This document shows positions 1-7,184 of a DNA stretch of 37,487 nucleotides, piece after piece; position 1 is the stretch's first letter, and every line of letters begins with the position of its first letter. The notes beneath the pieces were generated by a model. The model was not told where the DNA came from. It ran no database searches and was given only the letters and a program-made list of their open reading frames with translations. This DNA comes from Desulfuromonadales bacterium. Lineage in GTDB: Bacteria; Desulfobacterota; Desulfuromonadia; Desulfuromonadales; DASPGW01. The translations under genes and the position numbers were made by a program. The DNA is taken from the NCBI GenBank assembly GCA_035620395.1, contig DASPGW010000195.1, positions 1-37,487 of the forward strand. Reading direction: 5' to 3'.

Positions 1-1829
1 CGGACCACCTCGGGGATGTCGCTCCGGTCGAAGGCGGCGGTCACGGCCTGGCGCATGGCGGTGAAGGCCTGCTGGTCCTGGTAGGGACGCACCCCGGCAT
101 TGAGGTTGTGGCCGCCGAGGTTGAGGACGGCATAGGTGAATTCGTCCTGGTTCCAGGTGATCCTGGAGCGGATCAGAGTGCGTCCGACACTGAGCTGCAT
201 CCGGCCGCTGGGGAACTTCTCGAGGGTGCAATTCTCAGCCGTGTAGCAGTGGATGCCGTGGACGTGGGATTCCTCCGGACGACAGGGTTCGCCGAAGCCG
301 GAGACGATGGCGTGGTGGGCGGCAACCCGGATCAGGTCGAGGCGCGTCGGCTTGACCTGACTCTGGTAGATGCGGGCGGCGTTGCCCCAGCGGACCAGGT
401 TGCTGGGGACCTTTGTCAGCCGGGAGAGAAACTCCCCTTCCAGGTTGACGCCGCAGGCCTCTTCGGCCAGTTGCAGCACGCGGGCGGCGTAGGCGAGCAC
501 CTGGGTCGTCTCGATTCCCGACACCTCGTCGAAGAACCAGCCGCAGCTGGTGTACATGAGCATGGCGTGGCGCTGCAGCTCCAGCAGCCGCAGCGTCTTG
601 ATTTCTTCCGCCGGTGTGAGTTGGCGGCCGGCCCGGCGCTGCAGGAACTCCCGGACCTTTTCCGGGGCACGGTCGAGGATGACCTCGATATAGGCGTCGC
701 GCGTCCCCCAGGGGTCGGCGCAGAGGGGGGCCAGCTCCTTCTCAAAGAGCGGCGCCAGGCTGTCCCGCAGCCAGTCGAGGGCCTCGCGCAGCGGACCGCG
801 CCAGGCCTGGTTCCAGCCGGCGCCGCCGCCGATGTGGCAGCCGCAGTCGGAGCGCCAGCGCTCGACGCCGTGGGCGCAACTCCAGGAGGTCTCCTCGACG
901 ATCTCCGCCTCGAAGGTCGGTGGGCACGCTTCGAGAAATTCGCCGAAAACGGTGACTTTCGCCAGTTTGCGGCTTTCGATGAAATCGAGGCAGTAGGCGA
1001 GAGCCATCTCGCCGAAACGGTGATGGTGTCCGTAGCTTTCGCCGTCGGTGGCGATGTGGACCAGTTGCGCCCCGTCCCGCTCGGCGAAGTTCCCGACCAG
1101 TCGTTTGGCGAAACGCTCGCCGTCCTCCAGCAGGCCGCTGAAGGCGACGTCGCGGGCGACAGGGCCATCGTAGAAGAAGAGGACGATGCTGGCACCCGAC
1201 GGCAGACGGCAAAGATAGGGGCGCGTCGGGTCGACCCGGCCGTCGCTCACGTCTTGCCAGCCCTTTTCGCCAAGCTTGCGCACCCGGCTGGCCTGGTGCG
1301 GGGCGAGGATGGTGAAGGCGATTCCCTGCTCCGCCAGCAACTCGAGCGTCTCCGTGTCGACGGCGGTCTCGGGGAGCCACATCCCTTCGGGCGGCCGGCC
1401 GAAGCGGTGGACGAAGTCGTCGATCCCCCAGCGGATCTGGGTCTGCTTGTCACGGCGGTTGGCGAGCGGCATGATCATGTGGTTGTAGGCCTGGGCGAGG
1501 GCCGAGCCGTGCCCCGAAAAGCGCTCACGACTGATCCGGTCAGCCTCGATCACCGCCTGGTAGGTCGTCGGCCGACTCTTCTCCAGCCAGGAGAGGAGGG
1601 TGGGGCCGAGGTTGAAGCTGATGCCGGCGTAGTTGTTGACGATCCGGCTGATCCGTTTCTTTTCGCCGAGGATGCGCGCGGCGCTGTTCGGCTCGTAGCA
1701 CTCGGTGGTGATCCGCTCGTTCCAGTCATGGAAAGGATAGGCCGAGTCCTGCAGCTCGATGTCCTCCAGCCAGGGGTTCTCCCGCGGCGGCTGGTAGAAA
1801 TGGCCGTGGATGCAGATGAAACGATTCAT
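1..1829 (-). CDS. GH57-type glycoside hydrolase, DUF3536 family (C-terminus cut by window edge)
   Basis: Reading leftward from ATG 1829 gives 609 open codons running off the window, so the C-terminus is missing. The start has a GAGG site 7 bases upstream. Near the N-terminus is HGHFYQPPRENPW (residues 8-20), the His/Gln-Pro motif of the GH57 beta/alpha barrel. GMWLPE follows (149-154), then TDGESYGHHH (261-270), probably carrying catalytic acidic residues. GH57 enzymes act on alpha-glucans (amylase, branching or glucanotransferase activity); DUF3536 members are uncharacterised and usually cytoplasmic. No signal peptide is seen, so glycogen or other intracellular glucan turnover is an inference. 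It stands alone on this strand; the next minus-strand gene ends 127 bases upstream. Confidence 0.85.
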   Translation of the reverse strand, partial: MNRFICIHGHFYQPPRENPWLEDIELQDSAYPFHDWNERITTECYEPNSAARILGEKKRISRIVNNYAGISFNLGPTLLSWLEKSRPTTYQAVIEADRISRERFSGHGSALAQAYNHMIMPLANRRDKQTQIRWGIDDFVHRFGRPPEGMWLPETAVDTETLELLAEQGIAFTILAPHQASRVRKLGEKGWQDVSDGRVDPTRPYLCRLPSGASIVLFFYDGPVARDVAFSGLLEDGERFAKRLVGNFAERDGAQLVHIATDGESYGHHHRFGEMALAYCLDFIESRKLAKVTVFGEFLEACPPTFEAEIVEETSWSCAHGVERWRSDCGCHIGGGAGWNQAWRGPLREALDWLRDSLAPLFEKELAPLCADPWGTRDAYIEVILDRAPEKVREFLQRRAGRQLTPAEEIKTLRLLELQRHAMLMYTSCGWFFDEVSGIETTQVLAYAARVLQLAEEACGVNLEGEFLSRLTKVPSNLVRWGNAARIYQSQVKPTRLDLIRVAAHHAIVSGFGEPCRPEESHVHGIHCYTAENCTLEKFPSGRMQLSVGRTLIRSRITWNQDEFTYAVLNLGGHNLNAGVRPYQDQQAFTAMRQAVTAAFDRSDIPEVV

Positions 1830-1956
1830 GTGGATGCCTCGGTTGTTAAAGTGTGCAAATCATTGCTGTTCGACCGGCGTTGCCGAATGGCACCACCCGT
1901 TTCGGCGGCGAAATGCTCTTCGCCTTGCGCCTTTGTTCAACACCACGACCATCGGC

Positions 1957-2496
1957 TTACCTGGCGACCGCACTGGGGAGTGTGGCCAGCAGGTGGTCGG
2001 CCAGCAGGGAGAGGGCCAGATAGCGATCAGCAGTGGGGTAGAAGATTCTTGTACCGCCGGTGCCGCCCACCCTGCCGCCGCCCCGGTCGCGCCACAGTTC
2101 CCTGCCATCTTTGGCCGAAACCATTCTGGCTGCGGCTTCTATGTCGATCACCGGCGGCGGCTGCCGGTCGCTTAGCGTCTCGCTGATGAAGAGAAAGTCG
2201 ACATGGACCTGGAGTGTCGCATCGGTTTTCTCCCCATCGGGCGTCAAATCTACCTGGTACCCTTTGGTTTTCAGAACCGCCGCGAGCCGCTGACGGAGTT
2301 CACTGTCCAGGTCGATGTTGTATGGTGGTTCGTAGCGCCGTTCGAAGCTCACCGCTGGCAGGTGGATGACACGGATGCCGGCGTCCCGGAAGTCCGGGGC
2401 GAGAACCAACGGTTGCCTTGGGGTGGCACAGCCCCCCACCAGAAGGGCCAGCAGCAAAATGATCAGATGAACCCGCAGTATTTTTTTTGCGTTCAT
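1957..2496 (-). CDS. Small lipoprotein of unknown family
   Basis: 179 residues from ATG 2496, which has AGGAG 9 bases upstream. An in-frame upstream start would add 17 residues without a good site and ahead of the signal peptide, so I rejected it. The N-terminus is a clear lipoprotein signal: two Lys, a long Leu/Ile stretch and VGGC with Cys23 as the likely lipidated residue. The mature part is mixed alpha/beta, with a segment resembling envelope lipoproteins of the DUF799/LptE-like size class, but I cannot assign a family. It is divergent from the FKBP lipoprotein gene. A hairpin sits in the leader and an extended -10 element lies upstream. Function unknown; probably periplasmic. Confidence 0.75.
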   Translation of the reverse strand: MNAKKILRVHLIILLLALLVGGCATPRQPLVLAPDFRDAGIRVIHLPAVSFERRYEPPYNIDLDSELRQRLAAVLKTKGYQVDLTPDGEKTDATLQVHVDFLFISETLSDRQPPPVIDIEAAARMVSAKDGRELWRDRGGGRVGGTGGTRIFYPTADRYLALSLLADHLLATLPSAVAR

Positions 2497-2512
2497 CGAT
2501 TTAAATCTCCTG

Positions 2513-2529
2513 CTCTCGTCAAGCGAGAG
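2513..2529 (-). other. Leader hairpin before the lipoprotein gene
   Basis: CTCTCG (2513-2518) and CGAGAG (2524-2529) pair across a 5-base loop, just upstream of the ribosome binding site of the minus-strand lipoprotein gene. There is no T run, so it is not a terminator; it may affect mRNA stability or translation. Confidence 0.4.
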
Positions 2530-2545
2530 ATCGAAGCTTTTCCTC

Positions 2546-2554
2546 ATTTTACCA
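2546..2554 (-). promoter_or_regulatory. Extended -10 promoter for the lipoprotein gene
   Basis: On the minus strand this reads TGGTAAAAT, an extended -10 (TG, one base, TAAAAT). No good -35 is seen. It lies about 50 bases upstream of ATG 2496. Nearly the same sequence (CTATGGTAAAATGA) precedes the DUF815 gene near 20.59 kb. Confidence 0.45.
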
Positions 2555-2613
2555 TAGTAGAGAGTAAGGAGCTGTCCACGAGGGGGACTTTGTTGCCATG
2601 GCGCGAATCGCTA

Positions 2614-2642
2614 TTGACAGCAAGCGTCCCGGGGAGTATGTA
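2614..2642 (+). promoter_or_regulatory. Sigma70-type promoter for the FKBP gene
   Basis: TTGACA (2614-2619) is followed after 17 bases by TATGTA (2637-2642). It is 50 bases upstream of the FKBP start, in the divergent spacer. The -35 is perfect and the -10 weak. Confidence 0.5.
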
Positions 2643-2691
2643 AGGGTGGTCGGCAATCACAATTTCAACCACACTAGGGAAAGGAATTAAC

Positions 2692-3390
2692 ATGAAGAAA
2701 CGCATGGTGGCACTGTCGGCCGCGGCAGTGCTGTTGATGGCAAGTGGTTGCACCGCTCAGGAAAAGAAGCCGGAGCTGAACAGCACTAAGGACAAGGTCA
2801 GCTATGGCATCGGCTTGAACATCGGCAAGGATTTCAAGGAGCAGGGTATCGATATCGACGTCAATCTCCTGGCGCGCGGGATCAAGGATTCCCTGGCCGG
2901 CGGCGAGCCGGCACTGACCGAACCACAGATGAAGGAAGCTTTCGAAGCCTTCCAGAAGGAAATCGTCGCCAAGCAGGAAGTCAAAGCCAAGGAGATGGCC
3001 GACAAGAACCTGAAGGCCGGCGAGGCTTTTCTGGCGGAAAATGCCAAGAAGGAAGGCGTAGTGACTCTGCCGAGCGGCCTGCAGTACAAGGTGCTCACGG
3101 AAGGCAGCGGCAAGACCCCCAAGGCGTCCGACACGGTGACGGTGAACTATCGTGGCACCCTGATTGACGGCAATGAGTTCGACAGCTCCTACAAGCGTGG
3201 CGAGCCGGCCACGTTCCCGGTCAGCGGTGTGATCGCCGGCTGGACCGAGGCGCTGCAATTGATGAAGGAAGGGGCCAAATGGCAGCTCGTCATCCCGCCC
3301 GGTCTCGCTTACGGGGAGCGGGGAGCCGGGCCGGTCATCGGACCGAATTCCACCCTTGTCTTCGAAGTGGAACTGATCAAGGTGCAGTAA
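2692..3390 (+). CDS. FKBP-type peptidyl-prolyl isomerase lipoprotein (Mip/FkpA-like)
   Basis: 232 residues. It catalyses cis-trans isomerisation of X-Pro bonds and acts as a folding helper in the envelope. The N-terminus (MKKRMVAL... MASGC) looks like a lipoprotein signal with Cys20, although Ala at -3 is not ideal. Residues about 25-125 form the charged helical FKBP_N dimerisation domain. Residues about 128-232 form the FKBP fold, including VNYRGTLIDGNEFDSS, GVIAGWTEAL and the C-terminal strand VFEVELIKV. This order and length match the Mip/FkpA family. AAAGGA lies just upstream of the ATG. It is monocistronic, with its own promoter and a strong terminator. Confidence in family is high; substrates are unknown. 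Confidence 0.95.
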   Translation: MKKRMVALSAAAVLLMASGCTAQEKKPELNSTKDKVSYGIGLNIGKDFKEQGIDIDVNLLARGIKDSLAGGEPALTEPQMKEAFEAFQKEIVAKQEVKAKEMADKNLKAGEAFLAENAKKEGVVTLPSGLQYKVLTEGSGKTPKASDTVTVNYRGTLIDGNEFDSSYKRGEPATFPVSGVIAGWTEALQLMKEGAKWQLVIPPGLAYGERGAGPVIGPNSTLVFEVELIKVQ

Positions 3391-3416
3391 CGAGTGCCCT
3401 TGCCGCCTGACCCGAG

Positions 3417-3454
3417 CGCCCCTTCAGCCCGTTGCTGAGGGGGCGGCTTTTTTT
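3417..3454 (+). terminator. Intrinsic terminator of the FKBP gene
   Basis: An 11-bp stem (CGCCCCTTCAG at 3417-3427 with 3435-3445, one G-T pair) closes a 7-base loop and is followed by seven T (3448-3454). Confidence 0.9.
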
Positions 3455-3518
3455 GCCGGTCGCGGAGGTGTGCTGGTTCGATTCGTGCGGGAAGTACCCC
3501 GAAAAAGATGCGGCAGCC

Positions 3519-3547
3519 TTGGTCTGGATCGTTTTCTCAGGTAAAAT
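3519..3547 (+). promoter_or_regulatory. Probable promoter of the REC-PilZ gene
   Basis: TTGGTC (3519-3524), 17 bases, TAAAAT (3542-3547, 5 of 6 to consensus), 76 bases before the start. Confidence 0.4.
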
Positions 3548-3623
3548 CGAATTAAAGCTGCGATGGGCACCGGCCTTGCGCCGGCATGTCTCTGACGGTT
3601 GCAAAGGGTGAGGGAGGTTCCAG

Positions 3624-4334
3624 ATGCTCAGGAAGAAAATTCTCCTGACCGATGACGCGGAACTGCTGCAGGCACTGGAAGGCTCTTTTTTTCGTCGGGC
3701 CGGTTTCACCCTCCTGGTGGCCGACAGCGGCGAACGGGTGTTCGAAATGATCGAAGAGCAGGACCCGGTGCTGGCCATCCTGGCCCTGGATATGCCGGAC
3801 CGGCAAGGCGATGCGATCTGCCGGCGGGTGAAGCAAGATGCCATCCTGCGCTCAACACCGATTATCCTGGTGGTAGATGCCGGCGGTGAGGAAGTGGCTT
3901 CCTGCTGCCGGGAGGCGGGCTGCGACGATATCCTTCGCCGGCCGATCGACAGTCAGCAACTGCTGACCGCGGCCTGCCGGGTCCTCAACATCATCGAAAG
4001 GAGTGGCCCCCGGGTCGAAACCCGCTTCCCGGTGCATTGCGGGCGGGACCCACGCAAGCTGCAGCCTGCCTGGGTGCTGAACATCAATGCCGGTGGACTC
4101 TTCGTCGAGATCGAACGCCTGCATCCCGTCAATACCCTGGTGACTCTCGAGTTCACCCTGCCGGGGCATACCTCGAGCATCCGGTGCAAGGGGCGGGTGG
4201 CCTGGGTCAACCATCCCGAGTGGATCAAGACTTCCAGCCTGCCGAGCGGCATGGGCATTCAGTTCCTCGACCTGGCCGAGGAGGCGGCATTGGCAATTCG
4301 CGAACATGTCGAAAAGAAGACCTCCGACGGGTAA
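3624..4334 (+). CDS. Response-regulator receiver domain fused to PilZ domain
   Basis: 236 residues. The N-terminal half is a REC domain with acidic pair Asp10-Asp11 and candidate phospho-acceptor Asp56 (in LALDMPD). Two usual switch positions differ: the conserved Lys after strand 5 is Arg (DDILRRPID, about 105-106), and the Thr/Ser after strand 4 appears to be Val/Asp (IILVVDAGG). Phosphorylation may therefore be altered. The C-terminal half is PilZ: RVETR (130-134) fits RxxxR, and NINAGG (153-158) approximates the D/N-x-S-x-x-G motif with Ser replaced by Asn. It probably reads c-di-GMP and a phosphorelay or protein signal together, as similar REC-PilZ proteins in Myxococcus and Geobacter are thought to do. 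No histidine kinase is nearby. Target unknown. Confidence 0.88.
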   Translation: MLRKKILLTDDAELLQALEGSFFRRAGFTLLVADSGERVFEMIEEQDPVLAILALDMPDRQGDAICRRVKQDAILRSTPIILVVDAGGEEVASCCREAGCDDILRRPIDSQQLLTAACRVLNIIERSGPRVETRFPVHCGRDPRKLQPAWVLNINAGGLFVEIERLHPVNTLVTLEFTLPGHTSSIRCKGRVAWVNHPEWIKTSSLPSGMGIQFLDLAEEAALAIREHVEKKTSDG

Positions 4335-4392
4335 TGCCCGCGGCGGTGTATTCCGCTTCCCGTTGGCAACGGCAGGGAGTGTTCGGTGGAAA

Positions 4393-4992
4393 ATGGCAGA
4401 GACAGCGGAGGTGCTGGATTTCTGGTTCGGGGGTCTCAGGGAGGGGAAGCCGGTGCCTCCCGAGCGTATCGCCCTCTGGTTCGGTGGCGCCGGGATGACC
4501 GACCGTCAGATCCGCGTGCGGTTTGCCGCCGACGTCGAACGGGCCGGCGCGGGCGGATATGATGGCTGGCGTGCCTTCCCGCGCGGAACCCTCGCCCTGC
4601 TCATCCTGCTCGACCAGTTCCCGCGCAACATTTATCGCGGTTTCCCCAGCGCTTACGCCTTTGACGGCAAGGCCCGCGAACTCTGCCTGGCGGGGCTGGA
4701 CGCAGGCCAGGACCGCGAGCTGATCACTGTCCAGCGCGCCTTTTTCTATCTCCCTCTGGAACACGCCGAAGACATCGCTCTGCAGCAACAGTCGGTGGCC
4801 GCCTTCGCTGAGTTGCTCCGGCAGGCCCCAGCGACGCTCAGGGAGCTTTGTCGGAGCTTTCTCGACTATGCGGAGCGGCACCGGGCGATCATCGAGCGCT
4901 TTGGCCGCTTCCCGCACCGTAACGCGTCCCTTTCGCGTCCCTCCACCGCCGAAGAAGAGGCCTTCCTCCGCGAGCCCGGTTCCTCCTTCTGA
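4393..4992 (+). CDS. DUF924 family protein
   Basis: 199 residues from ATG 4393. A longer frame starts inside the REC-PilZ gene, but residues before this Met (arginine-rich, no family similarity) look non-coding. The ribosome site is weak (GGTGG). Family features are DFWFGG near the N-terminus, then LLLDQFPRN-type sequence (LILLDQFPRNIYR, about residues 75-87) and FYLPLEHAED further on. DUF924 proteins are all-helical, TPR-like and of unknown function, and the length fits. It follows the REC-PilZ gene by 58 bases on the same strand and could be co-transcribed; no functional link is known. Confidence 0.88.
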   Translation: MAETAEVLDFWFGGLREGKPVPPERIALWFGGAGMTDRQIRVRFAADVERAGAGGYDGWRAFPRGTLALLILLDQFPRNIYRGFPSAYAFDGKARELCLAGLDAGQDRELITVQRAFFYLPLEHAEDIALQQQSVAAFAELLRQAPATLRELCRSFLDYAERHRAIIERFGRFPHRNASLSRPSTAEEEAFLREPGSSF

Positions 4993-5029
4993 TTCTGCAG
5001 GACAATCAAACTGATGCTGAGAGGTGCCA

Positions 5030-5440
5030 TCAGGCGGGCCGGTCGCGGAAATCGCCGCTGGCGATCCGGATACCGGTGATCTGCGGGCAATTCCAGTAGT
5101 AGATCCAGGCGGCGGTGCGACTGCCGTCGGCCAGGGTAACGGTCGTGCGCCGGCGCAGATAGATGCTGTGAGATTCGTTGTCAGGATCGTATTCTTCGAG
5201 CGCGTCGACCTCTCGCAGCGTCTGCGCGTAGTGGCGCGGATCGAGGTAAACCAGTTCGCCTGCCACTGTGCCCCGACCCGGTTCTACATAAGGATAGCCG
5301 CCGTCGGCAACGAAATAAAGCTGACCATCCGCCGTTGCCGCAACCTCGTCGACGGTTCGCCCGGCAAGGTAGCCGCGATAGTTCTTTTCCCCGGGGCGCA
5401 AAGTACCATAGACGAAGATCGGCAACCTCTCTGCCGTCAT
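5030..5440 (-). CDS. Gamma-glutamylcyclotransferase-like protein (AIG2/GGCT fold)
   Basis: 136 residues. It carries the family signature FVYGTLRPGE (residues 9-18), which forms the substrate-binding loop. The segment VDALEEYDPDNE includes the acidic residue expected as catalytic general base. GGCT enzymes cyclise gamma-glutamyl amines or peptides to 5-oxoproline; bacterial members may act on gamma-glutamylamine crosslinks or other substrates, so the exact reaction is open. It follows the CHC2 zinc-finger gene on the same strand by 37 bases, suggesting one transcript. No signal peptide; cytoplasmic. Confidence 0.85.
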   Translation of the reverse strand: MTAERLPIFVYGTLRPGEKNYRGYLAGRTVDEVAATADGQLYFVADGGYPYVEPGRGTVAGELVYLDPRHYAQTLREVDALEEYDPDNESHSIYLRRRTTVTLADGSRTAAWIYYWNCPQITGIRIASGDFRDRPA

Positions 5441-5477
5441 TGCTTCGCCTCAGTTGGAGTGAACAGTGGGGTGGAAC

Positions 5478-5777
5478 CTAAGCGTCGGCATCCTGCCCTC
5501 TGGCGCCGGTCTCCGCTGCCAGCCAGTCGATCGCCGACTCCAGGTCGCAACCGCGGGCCAGTTTGACCAGGCCGACCACGTCGCCGCTGGCGCCGCAGCG
5601 AAAGCACTGGAAACCGCCATTCTGAATGACCAGCTCAGGGTTTTCTCCTCCTTCCGGCTGGCAGCCAGGGCAGAAGAAATGCTTGCCACTGCCGAAAATC
5701 CCCAGGTCGGCGGCGATTTTGCGCACGGCGGCGCGGTCCCGGATGCGATCGTCCCATTCACGGCGATTGTCTGGCAT
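5478..5777 (-). CDS. Stand-alone CHC2-type zinc-finger protein (DnaG N-terminal domain-like)
   Basis: 99 residues from ATG 5777, chosen because AGGAGG lies 8 bases upstream. Cysteines pair as CPGC (36-39) and CFRCG (58-62), with GGFQCFRCGASGDV closely matching the zinc-binding loop of bacterial primase. The first pair is Cys-Cys instead of the usual Cys-His. No TOPRIM catalytic domain follows, so it cannot be a complete primase. It may bind DNA or RNA, or be a remnant of a mobile primase. An extended -10 (5853-5861) lies about 75 bases upstream. Probably co-transcribed with the cyclotransferase-like gene. Confidence 0.8.
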   Translation of the reverse strand: MPDNRREWDDRIRDRAAVRKIAADLGIFGSGKHFFCPGCQPEGGENPELVIQNGGFQCFRCGASGDVVGLVKLARGCDLESAIDWLAAETGARGQDADA

Positions 5778-5852
5778 GGCGGCAGCCTCCTGTCGCAGCC
5801 CGCTGCGATCCGAAATTCGTTGCGTTATCCGCAATGGCTCAGGCTCTGCCAC

Positions 5853-5861
5853 ACTATACCA
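5853..5861 (-). promoter_or_regulatory. Extended -10 promoter for the CHC2 gene
   Basis: The minus strand reads TGGTATAGT (TG, one base, TATAGT, 5 of 6 to consensus). No clear -35 is seen. The implied start is near 5846, about 70 bases before ATG 5777. Confidence 0.45.
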
Positions 5862-5894
5862 TGGCAAGATGCGGACGCATCCCCGTTCGATGGG

Positions 5895-5931
5895 AAAAGG
5901 AAAGGCCGCCCTTCAGCATGAGGGCGGCCTT
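5895..5931 (-). terminator. Intrinsic terminator of the desulfoferrodoxin gene
   Basis: A perfect 11-bp stem (5902-5912 with 5921-5931, AAGGCCGCCCT/AGGGCGGCCTT) closes an 8-base loop. On the minus strand it is followed by a T-rich tract. It starts 36 bases after the stop codon. Confidence 0.85.
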
Positions 5932-5966
5932 GACCAATGATGCAACCGGGGTCCGGTGTGGGTCCT

Positions 5967-6347
5967 TTATCCTTCGGCCTTCCACTGGCCGTGCAAATTG
6001 CAGTATTCGCGGGCGGTAACTTTCCGGGCGCTGATCGGGAAGACCGCCTCCGGTTTTTCGCCGGGATGGAGAAACTGTCGGTAAGCCTTGCCGTCGGCGA
6101 GCAGTTCGATCCACTCGATGTAGTGCGCTTCTTCCATGGGGTGGGCGATGCTGCCGACCCGGACGGTAATTTTGCCGTCCCCAATCTCGATGACGGGAAC
6201 GTGTTTTTCCTTCGCCGCGTCGACGGTATTTTCCTCCATCAACTTCATTTTCTGGTTGCAGCAGACCAGAGGGGCAGCGCCGGCATGCAGCACCTCGACG
6301 ATGTTGCCGCAGATTTCACACTTGTAGACTTCCAGTTGTTTGGGCAT
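5967..6347 (-). CDS. dfx: Desulfoferrodoxin (two-iron superoxide reductase)
   Basis: 126 residues, the usual length. It reduces superoxide to hydrogen peroxide without making oxygen, protecting anaerobes during air exposure. Center I (desulforedoxin domain) has Cys10, Cys13, Cys29 and Cys30. Center II has His49, His69, His75, Cys116 and His119, the same numbering as the characterised Desulfovibrio enzymes. The catalytic loop retains EEKH-like [10 protein letters not shown], with Lys48 preceding His49. AAGGAGA precedes the ATG. It is a single-gene unit with its own terminator; the electron donor (rubredoxin or similar) is not in this window. Cytoplasmic. Confidence 0.97.
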   Translation of the reverse strand: MPKQLEVYKCEICGNIVEVLHAGAAPLVCCNQKMKLMEENTVDAAKEKHVPVIEIGDGKITVRVGSIAHPMEEAHYIEWIELLADGKAYRQFLHPGEKPEAVFPISARKVTAREYCNLHGQWKAEG

Positions 6348-6386
6348 GAACGCGTCTCCTTGGGTCGTATGGTTTTTGAGTCACCA

Positions 6387-6395
6387 AATGTACCA
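6387..6395 (-). promoter_or_regulatory. Possible extended -10 promoter of dfx
   Basis: The minus strand reads TGGTACATT, an extended -10 with a weaker hexamer (4 of 6), about 40 bases before ATG 6347. No clear -35. Confidence 0.3.
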
Positions 6396-6481
6396 TATCG
6401 ATGGCAATGCGCAACCGGTCGCCCGCGCGTCACGCTTGCCAGCGTCTGGTGCCCCAACCGGCCGTCGGGAAAAGTTCGGAT

Positions 6482-6508
6482 TTGAGAATTCTCCTCTCCT
6501 TGTATAAA
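6482..6508 (+). promoter_or_regulatory. Possible promoter with a 10-bp palindrome in its spacer
   Basis: TTGAGA (6482-6487) and TATAAA (6503-6508) are 15 bases apart, shorter than ideal. GAGAATTCTC (6484-6493) is a perfect palindrome overlapping the -35 and spacer, a position typical of a repressor site. It would drive the candidate RNA that follows. Confidence 0.35.
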
Positions 6509-6511
6509 GCC

Positions 6512-6610
6512 ACATGGGTGCCCTGCCTGAAAATGCTGAGGACCTTTAAATGCCTGAAAATATTTCTGATCTTTTGCCGCGCAAGATCGGCGAAAATTTT
6601 TAATTTTTTT
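6512..6610 (+). ncRNA. Candidate small RNA upstream of the Sel1 gene
   Basis: About 95 bases between a possible promoter (TATAAA at 6503) and a strong terminator (6572-6610), with no ORF and no gene on either strand. It contains TGCCTGAAAAT twice (6524-6534 and 6551-6561), which could be a repeated pairing region. GATCTT/AAGATC (6568-6573 with 6583-6588) competes with the terminator stem, so two alternative folds exist. I cannot assign it to a known RNA family. It could also be a leader of the Sel1 gene, which starts 77 bases beyond the terminator. Confidence 0.4.
6572..6610 (+). terminator. Orphan intrinsic terminator
   Basis: TTTTGCCG (6572-6579) pairs with CGGC-G-AAAA (6588-6596, one bulged G) across an 8-base loop, followed by TTTTT-AA-TTTTTTT (6597-6610). 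No coding region lies upstream on this strand for about 1.6 kb. Confidence 0.7.
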
Positions 6611-6614
6611 CCCA

Positions 6615-6641
6615 TTGCCAAAAAATCCCGGCCAGTATAAA
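6615..6641 (+). promoter_or_regulatory. Possible promoter of the Sel1 gene
   Basis: TTGCCA (6615-6620) and TATAAA (6636-6641) are separated by 15 bases, right after the orphan terminator and about 45 bases before ATG 6687. Confidence 0.35.
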
Positions 6642-6686
6642 AGTTAATCCATTATATCAAGCAAATCTTTTCCGAATAGGTGTGGC

Positions 6687-7091
6687 ATGAGGTTCGTGTG
6701 CATATCTCTATCGGTGGTTGTTCTTTTTGCCCTGTCGCCCCGCTTTCTGCAGGCGTCGGAGATTGTCCGGCCTATGGAGCAGGCCGGGACCGATGTCGCC
6801 TTCCTGCTCAATCTGGCCCGTTCGGGAAAAGTTGAGGCGCAGGTCCTGCTTGGCGAATACTTCCTTGACCGCCGGGAATATGCTGAAGCGTTGCCGTGGC
6901 TGCGTCTGGCGGCCGGGCAGGGGGAGGTTGAGGCACAGCGTCGTCTGGCGCTGATGTATGAGACCGGCCAGGGCGTGCCGCGCGACTATGAACAGGCTGC
7001 CTTCTGGCTGCGCTGTGCTACAGCGCAGGGAGACCCTCTCGCCGTATATAAGGAAGGGTTTTCCTACGCAACAAGTGCCGGCGTTCCCTGA
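6687..7091 (+). CDS. Short exported Sel1-repeat protein
   Basis: 134 residues with a signal peptide of about 23 residues (…RFLQAS). Two Sel1-like helical repeats follow: residues about 50-83 (AQVLLGEYFLDRREYAEAL) and about 84-119 (RRLALMYETGQGVPRDY, the best-conserved unit). A third unit (AVYKEGFSYATSAGVP) ends at the stop codon, so the last repeat is cut short. Sel1 proteins are periplasmic or surface adaptors; most have more repeats. AGGTG precedes the ATG. The truncated third repeat suggests a degenerate or shortened gene. Substrate or partner unknown. Confidence 0.75.
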   Translation: MRFVCISLSVVVLFALSPRFLQASEIVRPMEQAGTDVAFLLNLARSGKVEAQVLLGEYFLDRREYAEALPWLRLAAGQGEVEAQRRLALMYETGQGVPRDYEQAAFWLRCATAQGDPLAVYKEGFSYATSAGVP

Positions 7092-7125
7092 CCAGTCAGC
7101 AGGTTTTTAATTGTTCAGAACAGTG

Positions 7126-7157
7126 AATGGGGACCCGCTGCTCAGCGGGTCCCCATT
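7126..7157. terminator. 15-bp hairpin after the Sel1 gene
   Basis: A perfect 15-bp inverted repeat (7126-7140 with 7143-7157, AATGGGGACCCGCTG) with a 2-base centre. The T tract is weak (ATTTGATTT). Placed 34 bases after the Sel1 stop, it is likely a terminator or mRNA-end stabiliser. Confidence 0.6.
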
Positions 7158-7184
7158 TGATTTGCATGGAGCGGTTAAAACAAG

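Noticed and set aside
108-2186. 692-codon plus-strand ORF
   Set aside because: It is the antisense shadow of the GH57 gene. The minus strand has the family motifs and a ribosome site; this frame gives a composition-biased protein without any.
4225-4917. 230-codon minus-strand ORF over DUF924
   Set aside because: Antisense shadow; DUF924 motifs are on the plus strand.
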